Part shown: positions 15,749 to 23,287 of the stretch, piece after piece
Numbering within the stretch: the stretch's first letter is position 1
How the letters are laid out: each line of letters opens with the position of its first letter
Origin: an archaeon
GTDB taxonomy: Archaea > Nanobdellota > Nanobdellia > SCGC-AAA011-G17 > PNOQ01
Length of the DNA: 26,460 nucleotides
Direction: 5' to 3'
Assembly (NCBI GenBank): GCA_021107835.1
Contig: JAIOSD010000033.1
Location: 1 to 26,460 of the forward strand
Notes under the pieces: generated by a model
Database searches by the model: none
What the model was told of the DNA's origin: nothing
What the model saw: the letters and a program-made list of their open reading frames with translations, nothing else
Program-made: the position numbers and the translations under genes

Positions 15749-15760
15749 TTATTTAAAAAA
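15749..15760 (-). promoter_or_regulatory. TATA box of metG
   Basis: On the minus strand TTTTTTAAATAA is centred about 25 bases before the metG ATG at 15730; leaderless start expected. Confidence 0.55.
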
Positions 15761-15819
15761 CTAACTATTAGATGATTAAACTTTCTGAAGTTTAAACTAA
15801 AAAAAAGAAAAAGAAAAAT

Positions 15820-16248
15820 TTAAGATTCATACTTTGCAGTTAACGTACCTGTCTTTGAATGCGGTAAATCTCCTGCCGTATAAGCAAAAGATATATCTTG
15901 TTTATATTTATCGCCTGCTGTTCCTGCTGTTCCTGCACAGGTGTACGTTTCTTGCGCGCCATCTGCTATTGTTACTGATCCAGTACACGCGGCTTCTAAT
16001 GTAACCGTAACTGCTGTTAGACCCTCTCCCATCCCATTTCTAATCAATAGTGTTGTTGTTCCGTCTTCAACTATTTTAAAATCATCACAGCCAATACCAG
16101 GACCAATTGTACAACTTTCTGGAAGGAATTTACTTGGGTTTAACACACCAAAATAAGCCAATGCTCCAATAGCAATCAAAACAACTAGTATTGCCCATCC
16201 ATAGGTCATCAAAAACTCCATAGCTGCTTGTCCTTTTTTTTCTCTCAT
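15820..16248 (-). CDS. pilin with class III signal peptide
   Basis: This 142-residue type IV pilin precursor has a short charged leader MREKKG followed by QAAMEFLMTYGWAILVVLIAIGALAYFG. A prepilin peptidase (PibD/EppA-type) would cut after Gly6, leaving the hydrophobic helix that packs in the fibre core. The outer domain is small and rich in Gly, Thr and Ala, with four Cys (SCTIGPGIGCDDF, EAACTG, YTCAG) that could form two disulfides. It is the only gene of the pilus region with both a TATA box and a strong Shine-Dalgarno site, so it may be the abundant fibre subunit. It points away from the rest of the locus. Confidence 0.9.
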   Translation of the reverse strand: MREKKGQAAMEFLMTYGWAILVVLIAIGALAYFGVLNPSKFLPESCTIGPGIGCDDFKIVEDGTTTLLIRNGMGEGLTAVTVTLEAACTGSVTIADGAQETYTCAGTAGTAGDKYKQDISFAYTAGDLPHSKTGTLTAKYES

Positions 16249-16252
16249 TAAA

Positions 16253-16260
16253 TCACCTCT
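16253..16260 (-). promoter_or_regulatory. strong Shine-Dalgarno site of the pilin
   Basis: AGAGGTGA lies 4 bases before the pilin ATG and is a near-perfect match to the 16S rRNA 3' end. Most neighbours have none. It fixes the start at 16248. Confidence 0.7.
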
Positions 16261-16300
16261 TTTAATTATAATTTTATCTTAATTAAATTTAAGGTTACGC

Positions 16301-16310
16301 CTTTATAAAC
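16301..16310 (-). promoter_or_regulatory. TATA box of the pilin
   Basis: GTTTATAAAG on the minus strand lies about 57 bases before the pilin ATG. Initiation about 26 bases on would give a leader of about 30 bases that includes the Shine-Dalgarno site. Confidence 0.6.
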
Positions 16311-16340
16311 TTTTTTATTATCAACTAACAAAAATAACAA

Positions 16341-16352
16341 GGTATTTATACC
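16341..16352 (+). promoter_or_regulatory. palindromic TATA region of the pseudopilin operon
   Basis: GGTAT-TT-ATACC is an inverted repeat that contains a TATA-like core about 25 bases before the ATG at 16372. The symmetry could serve a dimeric regulator competing with TBP, or be chance. Confidence 0.45.
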
Positions 16353-16371
16353 CCTATTTCAAATTAATAGC

Positions 16372-16785
16372 ATGAAAAGGGGGCAAGCGGCAATGGAGTA
16401 TATGATTCTTGTTGGAGTACTATTAGTTGTACTAATTCCTTTATTTAATTATGTTAGTTATTACTCTGCCCAACATGTAAAAGTAGAAAAATTAGAAGAT
16501 GCTGTACAAACTCTGGGAAAAACAGCAGATACACTCTACGCACTTGGACCTGGGAACAGAGATTATGTTTGGATTTCCTTACCCGGGGGAGTGAAAGAAA
16601 CAAGTGTGTTGGGAAATGAAATTCTTATAACAGTTTCCAGTTCTGGTGGAGAATCAGATTTCCATTATAATACAATAGGAGAAGTAAGGGGAACAATACC
16701 TACAGAAAAAGGAGATTTCAAAATGAAAGTAGAAGTAATAGAAGAGGCAGGGGAAATAATTTATGTATATATTGAAAAATCATAA
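16372..16785 (+). CDS. pilin-like protein (pseudopilin 1)
   Basis: The leader MKRG and following QAAMEYMILVGVLLVVLIPLFNYVSYYSAQ are a class III signal peptide with a cut expected after Gly4. The 100-residue outer part is beta-rich (YVWISLPGGVKETSVLGNEILITVSSSGG, FKMKVEVIEEAGEIIYVYIEKS) and has no Cys. It is the first of five consecutive genes with such N-termini. The next gene starts 23 bases before its stop, in another frame. It starts about 25 bases after a TATA-like palindrome and has no Shine-Dalgarno site. The role is probably a minor pilin or assembly subunit. Confidence 0.85.
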   Translation: MKRGQAAMEYMILVGVLLVVLIPLFNYVSYYSAQHVKVEKLEDAVQTLGKTADTLYALGPGNRDYVWISLPGGVKETSVLGNEILITVSSSGGESDFHYNTIGEVRGTIPTEKGDFKMKVEVIEEAGEIIYVYIEKS

Positions 16786-17962
16786 AGGACAAGCAACTCC
16801 AGGATTACTAATTGGAGTAGGAATAATATTATTCACATTTTTGTTAATTGCTATTTTCGCCACAAATCAACAAAGAGAGCTTTATGACATGGAAGATTAT
16901 ATAGAAAAAAGAAGCGAATGTTTAAAAATTGCAAATTTAATTAATTCAGTTTATATAGCCGGACCAGGAACAGAAGTAAGAACAACAACCAACTTTTTGA
17001 TTACAACATTTAATTCAAGCCTAATAAGTGTAGAAGGCCTAGAAGAATTAGAAGAATATGGGGATATTCCAAGAATAGCTTTTCTTGCTTCAGGAATGGG
17101 ACCAACAACAATAGAGTTTTACAATCAAGTAAACGCCGAATTAGATCCGGATCCTGCATGGTATAAAACTTGCTTTACAGATGTTTCAGGGGGGACTGAT
17201 TGTGGAGTAGAGGGAACGGCCTGGATAAATCCCACAATAGAAAATGATATTCATAACTTGATGGAACATTTAGATAATTATAATACAATCTATTTAGAAG
17301 ATCCAACAATGAATTCAGATCATTACGCAGATGAATACATCCAATTATTGGGGGAATGGGTTTCTCAAGGAAACGCCCTAATTCTTTCAGAACATGTTTT
17401 TTGTTCTAAGTCATGGCTGCCAGGGAATTTTTCAAATACTTCTCGCTGGTGCAATGCAGATAATACTCATGAAATGTTTGATGTAACACTTTACCAAGCA
17501 GGTACTTGGGTGACTGGATACCCTTCTCAGCCCAACGTAGTGGTAGATGTAACAGATGAAGCGTTTAGTCTGGCCGAAGGAGATCAATTAAGTTTTGAGG
17601 AAGCACCATATTTGGCGAATATCAACGCTACAGGATTTACCCAGATCGCACACCATACAAATATAGGCCCCCCAAGCAATAATGGCATTGCAATTGCCTA
17701 TTGGGAGTATGGAGATGGAAAAAATTTCTATTTTGCAGATTTTTTAGTAAATTACACAAGCGACCCAGAGAAAGAGTTTTCAGAAGTACTGATAGATTTA
17801 ATCTCAACTGCCTATTATTTAGTTGCTCATCCAGAACAGGGGGGGGATGTTACTTGCTATTTTTCAGCAGTAACTGGCTATAAACAACTTTATGGAGATA
17901 TCTTAATAAAAAACGAAAATGGACTTGTAATTTTGGAAAATGTTGAACACCCAGAGATATAA
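16763..17962 (+). CDS. pilin-like protein with large glutamine-amidotransferase-like outer domain (pseudopilin 2)
   Basis: The N-terminus MYILKNHKG followed by QATPGLLIGVGIILFTFLLIAIFATN is a class III-type leader plus a membrane helix (cut after Gly9). The 360-residue exterior is far larger than in ordinary pilins. Several segments resemble class I glutamine-amidotransferase-like (ThuA/BatA-type) folds: YNTIYLEDPTMNSDHYADEY, LLGEWVSQGNALILSEH, VTDEAFSLAEGDQLSFEEAPY, IAYWEYGDGKNFYFADFLVNYT. The nucleophile Cys-elbow is not obvious, so a binding rather than catalytic role is likely. Cys residues in the outer domain (KTCFTDVSGGTDCG, EHVFCSKSW, SRWCN) may form disulfides. It overlaps its neighbours by 23 bases on each side. 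A run of eight G is at 17839-17846. The fold assignment is tentative; the pilin-type N-terminus is clear. Confidence 0.8.
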   Translation: MYILKNHKGQATPGLLIGVGIILFTFLLIAIFATNQQRELYDMEDYIEKRSECLKIANLINSVYIAGPGTEVRTTTNFLITTFNSSLISVEGLEELEEYGDIPRIAFLASGMGPTTIEFYNQVNAELDPDPAWYKTCFTDVSGGTDCGVEGTAWINPTIENDIHNLMEHLDNYNTIYLEDPTMNSDHYADEYIQLLGEWVSQGNALILSEHVFCSKSWLPGNFSNTSRWCNADNTHEMFDVTLYQAGTWVTGYPSQPNVVVDVTDEAFSLAEGDQLSFEEAPYLANINATGFTQIAHHTNIGPPSNNGIAIAYWEYGDGKNFYFADFLVNYTSDPEKEFSEVLIDLISTAYYLVAHPEQGGDVTCYFSAVTGYKQLYGDILIKNENGLVILENVEHPEI

Positions 17963-18464
17963 TAAAAATAAAAGAGGACAAGTTGCAGTACTAGACTTAT
18001 TTATTGCAATCATGATCTTTGGGATTATTATTGCAACAGTAATGGTTGCCTGGAACAATTATATAGGAAAGATTGATAAACAACTAGATTGTAATACAAA
18101 GTTAATCAAAGCATACCATATTTCAGATTTATTAACGAAATATCCAGGAAAACCTTCTTCATGGGATTATTACTCGGAGGAAGATCTCCCCCCCCTTACT
18201 ATAATTGGGCTGGCATATAAACCAAATGTATTAGATGAACATAAACTTTCAAAATTTACAGATTTAGATTATGATCTTGCCAAAAAAAAGTTAAATATAG
18301 AATCTTATGATTTTTATTTTAATTTAACCCGTATAGATGGGGGGGCATTTGATCCAAAAATAGCAATGGGGATAGATAAGATAGGTGTGCCAAAGGTGGT
18401 TATAAGAAGATACGTGATATACAATGAAAAAGAGGCAATGTTGGAATTTGGACTCCAAGAATAA
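17940..18464 (+). CDS. pilin-like protein (pseudopilin 3)
   Basis: MLNTQRYNKNKRG precedes QVAVLDLFIAIMIFGIIIATVMVAWNNY, a class III-like leader with a cut after Gly13. The exterior (about 135 residues) has one Cys and ends YVIYNEKEAMLEFGLQE. It begins within the last 23 bases of the previous gene, and the next gene begins 41 bases before its end. Homopolymer runs C8 (18188-18195) and G7 (18339-18345) lie in its coding sequence. The Asp in the hydrophobic helix (VLDLF) stands where pilins usually have Glu5, needed for subunit docking. No homolog is recognised by name. Confidence 0.8.
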   Translation: MLNTQRYNKNKRGQVAVLDLFIAIMIFGIIIATVMVAWNNYIGKIDKQLDCNTKLIKAYHISDLLTKYPGKPSSWDYYSEEDLPPLTIIGLAYKPNVLDEHKLSKFTDLDYDLAKKKLNIESYDFYFNLTRIDGGAFDPKIAMGIDKIGVPKVVIRRYVIYNEKEAMLEFGLQE

Positions 18465-18852
18465 AAAAGCATTCATCTTTACATTAGATGTTGCAATAGC
18501 ATTAGTTGTAGTATTTGCTATCCTATTTGCATCAAGTTTTTTTGTAGTAAGAAAATCTCAAGACCCATTTTCAAATTTACAACTAATAAAAACAGGATCA
18601 GATATGATAACAATAATGGAATATCAAGGGTATTTTGATGAGGATATAAACACACAAGAAATATCAGATTATATTGATAATAATTTACATTCTCAATACA
18701 AAATGAATATCAAAGGAACAGGTGATGGAAAGCCCTGTAAATTTGAGGTAGGCGGGGAACCTCCAGATGAAGGAACCGTAGCAAGTGCAAAAGCATTTTT
18801 TTCAACAAATGAAGATTATTGTAGTTTGAGGTATGAAATATGGCTAATATAA
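18424..18852 (+). CDS. pilin-like protein (pseudopilin 4)
   Basis: Residues SKNKKAFIFTLDVAIALVVVFAILFASSFFVV form a leader and hydrophobic helix with an Asp in the place of the pilin Glu5 (FTLD), as in its neighbour. A KKA/F cut is possible. The exterior is short (about 95 residues) with a Cys near GKPCKFEVGG and one near NEDYCSLRYEIWL. From the ATG at 18424 the overlap with the previous gene is 41 bases; a TTG at 18448 would give a shorter, more usual leader (MDSKNKKAF) and a 17-base overlap. No Shine-Dalgarno site decides between them. Confidence 0.75.
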   Translation: MKKRQCWNLDSKNKKAFIFTLDVAIALVVVFAILFASSFFVVRKSQDPFSNLQLIKTGSDMITIMEYQGYFDEDINTQEISDYIDNNLHSQYKMNIKGTGDGKPCKFEVGGEPPDEGTVASAKAFFSTNEDYCSLRYEIWLI

Positions 18853-19715
18853 AAGGGGTTTTTTTTACACTTAGCGGATTTTTTTTGGTTATGTTAGTTC
18901 TATTCCTGTCTCTTTTGGTTTCCACAGCTCTTCAGCAATCAAATTTAAGAATCTTAGAATCTGGATCCTTAGAAAGGGTTTCTTTACTAGATAATTCTTT
19001 GAAAGAAGTTATTTCGGGGATAGATAATGGGATGACATACACTTTAGAAAGGGCCCTCCTTGATGGAAGGACTATAATAACAATATCAGAAAGAATTAAT
19101 CCAGAATTTAGTTCATATGGAAACGAATTTAGCGCAGAAATAGATGAATTAATAGCTTTTATTGAAGAAGATCAAACAGAAATATCCTTTAACAAGAGTT
19201 TAGTTTATTCTAATTCGGAAAAAATACCATTAATAGTTAAACCAAATAATTTAAGATACACCCATTTGAATAAGAAGGGATCTACTATTCTAACTATTTA
19301 TCCTGGAACACCTTATAATACAGCAAATGTAAGTTTAGTTTTCCCAGATGATATTGTGGATAAAAAAGGAATAGAATGGATTGAATCCCATACAGGAGAG
19401 TTTATATTAAAGCTAAAAGTTACAGGATCAAACGGGATTAGTGATTATCTTGAAGCAGACGTAATAGATTATAAGTTTGAGAATAAATTTAAAGTAGCCC
19501 TATCAGGAAATCCAAACAATGTATGGATTTATTTTGGAAGAAAATGTGAGAAATGTATCGAAGTTGAGGTTGGAACTGTAACTGCAAACTCTACTTTCAG
19601 TACAAATATTTCATGCACAGAAGGACAACAAACCCTAAATTATCCAACAGGATTGTATGAGATTAACTTTACAGACTTAGGGATTTTTCTCAATGGGACT
19701 CCAAGATTATTATAA
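18840..19715 (+). CDS. pilin-like single-pass membrane protein (pseudopilin 5)
   Basis: MANIKG precedes VFFTLSGFFLVMLVLFLSLLVSTALQQSN: one N-terminal membrane helix with a possible prepilin cut after Gly6. The 250-residue exterior is beta-rich and carries a CEKC pair (RKCEKCIEVEVG) and a third Cys (NISCTEG). It contains several N-x-S/T sites (NKSL, NVSL, NSTF, NIS, NFT, NGT) that could be glycosylated in an archaeon. It overlaps the previous gene by 13 bases and closes the run of five pilin-like genes. A new promoter-like element follows before the next gene. Confidence 0.75.
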   Translation: MANIKGVFFTLSGFFLVMLVLFLSLLVSTALQQSNLRILESGSLERVSLLDNSLKEVISGIDNGMTYTLERALLDGRTIITISERINPEFSSYGNEFSAEIDELIAFIEEDQTEISFNKSLVYSNSEKIPLIVKPNNLRYTHLNKKGSTILTIYPGTPYNTANVSLVFPDDIVDKKGIEWIESHTGEFILKLKVTGSNGISDYLEADVIDYKFENKFKVALSGNPNNVWIYFGRKCEKCIEVEVGTVTANSTFSTNISCTEGQQTLNYPTGLYEINFTDLGIFLNGTPRLL

Positions 19716-19736
19716 TCACAAATCAAGTAAGCGTAA

Positions 19737-19749
19737 CCTTTAATAAAGG
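19737..19749 (+). promoter_or_regulatory. palindromic TATA-like element before the lysine-rich gene
   Basis: CCTTT-AAT-AAAGG is a perfect inverted repeat with an AT core about 25 bases before the ATG at 19768. It may be an internal promoter. AAAGGAGA at its 3' side is also a Shine-Dalgarno-like block, but 15 bases from the ATG. Confidence 0.4.
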
Positions 19750-19767
19750 AGAAATTCAAATTTAAGC

Positions 19768-20838
19768 ATGGCAAAAAAGAGAATGAGAAAAAAATCTATT
19801 TCTAAGCAAAAGAAGGGAGTTTCAAGAAAAAAACAAGTGAAAGAGAAAATCCCAAAAAGAGTAAGTAGTAGGAAAAAAATAAAAAAACCAAGAAAGGAAA
19901 ACCAATTAAAAATTCTTAAAACTTTTATAGTTGATGCAAGAGAAAAAGGAATGAAAGAAGGAGAGATAAGACACGCTCTTTTAGAAAAAAAATGGCCTAG
20001 GAGTTTAGTGGTAAGTGGATTTTCTGAATTAAAACCTATAATTAAAAAACAGGAAAAAGAAGTTAAAAAACTAAGAAAAATAGAATACTTACCAAAAAAG
20101 AAAAAAACATTTAAACCAATTCAAGAAAAAGAAGAAATTCCAAAGAAAAAAGAAATACCAAAAGAAAAATTATTTATTGCTAAAAAACAAAAACCAATTC
20201 AACAAAAAAAGAGAAATAATTTTGGTATATCCTTGCTTATACTTTTCATAATTTTAGGAGGAATCGCCTCTTTTTTAACTAGACATCTATATGTTTATGT
20301 AATCTCTGCCTTTTTTATTGTAATTCAAGCCATTTTTACTTTTATAAAACCAAAAAAGAGAAAACCTTTTGAACAAGCTCAAGAAAAAAAGAAAGTAGAA
20401 AAAGAAATTAAACCAGAACCAAAAAAGAAGAAAGGGAGACTAAAAGTTTTCTTATTTATACTTTTCATAATTTTAGGAGGAATCGCCTCTTTTTTAACTA
20501 GACAGCTATATGTTTATGTAATATCTGCCTTTTTTATTGTAATTCAAACCATTTTCACTTTTATAAAACCAAAAAAGAAAAAAGAAATAGAAGAAGAAAA
20601 AAAGGAAGAAGAAACAGAAAAACCAGTTCAACCAAAAAAAATATACATTACTGACTTTGATAAATTTTATAATTATATTTCAGAGAGGAAAAGGGCACCC
20701 CTGTCTAGTGTAGCAAAAGCGTTTAAAATGCAAAAAGAAAAGGCAGAAGAGTGGGCAACTATACTAGAAGGGAGAGGATTAATAAAAATAAAATACCCAA
20801 TGATGGGTGATCCGGAATTAATATGCAAAGGAAATTAA
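19768..20838 (+). CDS. lysine-rich membrane protein with duplicated membrane hairpin and C-terminal winged helix
   Basis: I do not recognise a named family. The order is: a very basic tail (1-45), a small helical domain (46-90, QLKILKTFIVDAREKGMKEG), a Lys/Glu linker, membrane hairpin 1 (152-193), a second linker, membrane hairpin 2 (227-266), an acidic/basic linker, and a winged-helix-like domain (295-345, FYNYISERKRAPLSSVAKAFKMQKEKAEEWATILEGRGLIKI). The hairpins share LFIILGGIASFLTR and LYVYVISAFFIVIQ, and their DNA is nearly identical (4 differences in 120 bases), so the duplication is recent or kept by conversion. Both domains and all tails should be cytoplasmic. It overlaps the secretion ATPase gene by 16 bases. 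It could anchor or regulate the ATPase, or link the machine to DNA; this is inference. Confidence 0.75.
   Translation: MAKKRMRKKSISKQKKGVSRKKQVKEKIPKRVSSRKKIKKPRKENQLKILKTFIVDAREKGMKEGEIRHALLEKKWPRSLVVSGFSELKPIIKKQEKEVKKLRKIEYLPKKKKTFKPIQEKEEIPKKKEIPKEKLFIAKKQKPIQQKKRNNFGISLLILFIILGGIASFLTRHLYVYVISAFFIVIQAIFTFIKPKKRKPFEQAQEKKKVEKEIKPEPKKKKGRLKVFLFILFIILGGIASFLTRQLYVYVISAFFIVIQTIFTFIKPKKKKEIEEEKKEEETEKPVQPKKIYITDFDKFYNYISERKRAPLSSVAKAFKMQKEKAEEWATILEGRGLIKIKYPMMGDPELICKGN
20240..20359 (+). repeat. intragenic repeat, copy 1 (membrane hairpin)
   Basis: A 120-base unit encoding most of a two-helix membrane hairpin. The second copy begins 219 bases (73 codons) downstream, in frame, with only four base differences. 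Confidence 0.9.
20459..20578 (+). repeat. intragenic repeat, copy 2 (membrane hairpin)
   Basis: Second copy of the 120-base unit. The differences change His to Gln and Ala to Thr; the other two are silent (an ATC/ATA Ile codon and a TTT/TTC Phe codon). Confidence 0.9.
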
Positions 20839-22409
20839 AAAACAAAAAGAAAAAAGTAACCAAGAAAAAAGCTATTCAGAATTCTAAAAATATAGAAAAA
20901 CCAAAAACAGAAATAAAAAAACAAAAAGAAACAAAAGATCAAAACATAATGGAAACTTACTTAGTCACCTCTGAAGGAATGGATACCAGAATAAAAATAA
21001 TCGGTGGAGAAAATACAACAAAACGGTATGTTGCAAATCGTCCTAAATTAGGAATCGCAACCCAAGCTTTTTTAGAGGAAATAAAGATAGATTTGATATC
21101 AAAAGTAAGTATATCTAGTGCAGACATACTTGATGTTAATGAAGCAGAAAATATAAAAAATAAATTTAAAGAGATTGCTTATGAGCTCTTAAAGAAGAAA
21201 TTGGTTAATCTTGATAAACAAACTTCAAAAATATTGATGGGGATTCTTATTCAGGATATGTTGGGTTTAGGGGAGGTAGAATGCTTATTAGCAGATGATA
21301 ACATAGAAGAAATAATAATCTTAGCAAATACCGAGAATATTAAAATATACCACAAGGTTTATGGGTGGTTAGAAACAGATGTAAAACCAAAGACAGAAGC
21401 CCAAATACACAATTTTGCAAATATCATTGCAAGAAGGGTAGGAAGGCAGGTAACAACCTTAAGCCCACTATTAGATGCGCATTTAATTACAGGAGATAGG
21501 GCAAACGCAGTACTTTTTCCAATTTCTAGTAAAGGACATACAATAACAATTAGAAAGTTCGCTAGAGACCCATGGACTGTAACAGACTTAATAAAAAATA
21601 AAACATGTTCTTCAGAAGTTTTTGCTTTAATTTGGTTATGTATACAATATGAACTGTCCATTCTTATTTCAGGGGGGACTGGTTCTGGAAAAACTAGTTT
21701 TCTAAATGTTTGCATGCCTTTTATTCCTCCAAACCACAGAATAATATCTATTGAAGATACTAGAGAATTACAGCTTCCAGAGTTTTTATTCTGGTGCCCA
21801 TTAACAACCAGAGAACCAAACCCAGAGGGAAAAGGAGAAGTAAATATGCTCGATTTATTGGTGAATTCATTAAGAATGAGACCAGATAGAATAGTTTTGG
21901 GAGAAATGAGAAAGAAAGATCAAGCAGAGGTTTTATTTGAAGCTATGCATACAGGGCATAGCGTTTACTCAACAGTACATGCAGATTCTAGTGCAGAGAC
22001 GATAAGAAGATTAGTAAATCCTCCTATCGAGGTCCCTGCAAACCTATTGGGTGCAGTAAATCTTAATATTGTAATGACAAGAGATAGAAAAAAGAATATC
22101 AGAAGGGCATTACAAATAGCAGAGTTTGTAGATGCAGAAGGAGAGCTATTAGGTATTAAACCAAACATACTCTATCGTTGGAGACAAGATACTGATGAGT
22201 TAGCCATACATAATCCCCCTTCAAAACTTTTTGAGGACTTAAACAGATTTACAGGAATGAATCTTACAGAATTAAAAAATAACTTAGAAGATAAAAGAAA
22301 AATTCTGGACTGGTTGGTAAAAAACAATATAAGAACTGTTGAAGAGGTGGGAAAGGTAATGAGGGATTATTATTTAAATCCAGAATCACTCCTTAAAAGA
22401 GTAAAATGA
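20823..22409 (+). CDS. type IV pilus/archaellum-type secretion ATPase (ArlI/PilB/TadA family)
   Basis: This hexameric ATPase powers assembly of type IV pilus-like fibres. It has an N-terminal domain (LADDNIEEIIILANTENIKIYHKVYGW), then HLITGDRANAVLFPIS and ITIRKFARDPWTVTDLI. Walker A is GGTGSGKT (284-291), the Asp box IISIEDTRELQLPE, Walker B RPDRIVLGEMRKKDQ, and the His box HTGHSVYSTVHADS. The match to the archaeal GspE/ArlI family is clear. The first about 42 residues are an unusual Lys-rich tail (MQRKLKNKKKKVTKKKA); an internal ATG (METYLVTSEG, residue 43) is a possible alternative start. The gene overlaps the previous by 16 bases and the platform gene by 4. Confidence 0.95.
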   Translation: MQRKLKNKKKKVTKKKAIQNSKNIEKPKTEIKKQKETKDQNIMETYLVTSEGMDTRIKIIGGENTTKRYVANRPKLGIATQAFLEEIKIDLISKVSISSADILDVNEAENIKNKFKEIAYELLKKKLVNLDKQTSKILMGILIQDMLGLGEVECLLADDNIEEIIILANTENIKIYHKVYGWLETDVKPKTEAQIHNFANIIARRVGRQVTTLSPLLDAHLITGDRANAVLFPISSKGHTITIRKFARDPWTVTDLIKNKTCSSEVFALIWLCIQYELSILISGGTGSGKTSFLNVCMPFIPPNHRIISIEDTRELQLPEFLFWCPLTTREPNPEGKGEVNMLDLLVNSLRMRPDRIVLGEMRKKDQAEVLFEAMHTGHSVYSTVHADSSAETIRRLVNPPIEVPANLLGAVNLNIVMTRDRKKNIRRALQIAEFVDAEGELLGIKPNILYRWRQDTDELAIHNPPSKLFEDLNRFTGMNLTELKNNLEDKRKILDWLVKNNIRTVEEVGKVMRDYYLNPESLLKRVK

Positions 22410-23287
22410 TGCCCATCCCATATGCTTTTTTACCACTAACATTGCTTAGAAAATTATCAAGAATTTTTTTAGCACCAGCAAGATCAATAAGTAAAAATAT
22501 AAAAGATTTTGATATTTTTTTAGAACAATCAGAAATCAAATTAAAACCAGAAGAATATATTAGTATGTCTATTGCTACAACAATATTTCTCTTTTTTATG
22601 TTAAGTATAATTGTTTCTATTCTTTTGGTTAAATTCAATATTGATATTTTAGCAGGGCTTGTGGCTGTTTTTTTTGTATCTTTATTTATATTTTCTCAAC
22701 AAATGATGTATCCCAGATTAAAGGCAAAAAAAAGAGTGAGGGATATAGAGAAGAATCTTCTACCTGCGCTTCAAAATATTCTCGTTCAGTTAAATTCAGG
22801 GGTCCCCTTATTTAATGTTTTAGCAATAATAAGCGAATCCAGTTACGGAGGGGTATCAGAGCAGTTTAGGATAGCAGTAAGAAAGATTAATGCTGGAAGT
22901 CAACAAATTAATGTTTTAGAAGAAATAGCAAAAAATAATCCATCCATTCATTTTAGAAGAACTCTTTGGCAAATTACAAACGGTATGAAGACTGGAAGCA
23001 ACATGGCAGATGTTATAAAAGTAAGTATAACAAACCTATCAGAAGAACAACTAATTCAAATTCAAAAATATGGTTCTCAATTAAATCCTTTAGCAATGTT
23101 TTATATGATTATTGCAGTAATTATTCCAGCACTTGGAGTAACTCTTGTAATGGTTCTTTCTTCTTTTCTTAGTTTAAATCCTCTTACAACAAAATTCATT
23201 TTTTGGGGATTATTTGGATTTGTATTTTTCTTTCAATTAATGTTTATTGGGATGTTAAAAATGAGGAGGCCTAATTTATTAGAATGA
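22406..23287 (+). CDS. type II/IV secretion platform protein, TadC-like half 1
   Basis: This integral membrane platform protein works with the preceding ATPase. The 293 residues hold one T2SSF domain: cytoplasmic helices (LLPALQNILVQLNSGVPLFNVLAIISESSYGGVSEQFRIAVRKINAG, RRTLWQITNGMKTGSNMADVI) between two pairs of membrane helices (about 54-98 and 222-285). A full archaellum platform protein (ArlJ) carries two such domains in about 550 residues; here the second is in the next gene. ATGA overlaps link it to the ATPase and to the second half. The start ATG-ATG leaves two possible initiators. Confidence 0.9.
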   Translation: MMPIPYAFLPLTLLRKLSRIFLAPARSISKNIKDFDIFLEQSEIKLKPEEYISMSIATTIFLFFMLSIIVSILLVKFNIDILAGLVAVFFVSLFIFSQQMMYPRLKAKKRVRDIEKNLLPALQNILVQLNSGVPLFNVLAIISESSYGGVSEQFRIAVRKINAGSQQINVLEEIAKNNPSIHFRRTLWQITNGMKTGSNMADVIKVSITNLSEEQLIQIQKYGSQLNPLAMFYMIIAVIIPALGVTLVMVLSSFLSLNPLTTKFIFWGLFGFVFFFQLMFIGMLKMRRPNLLE

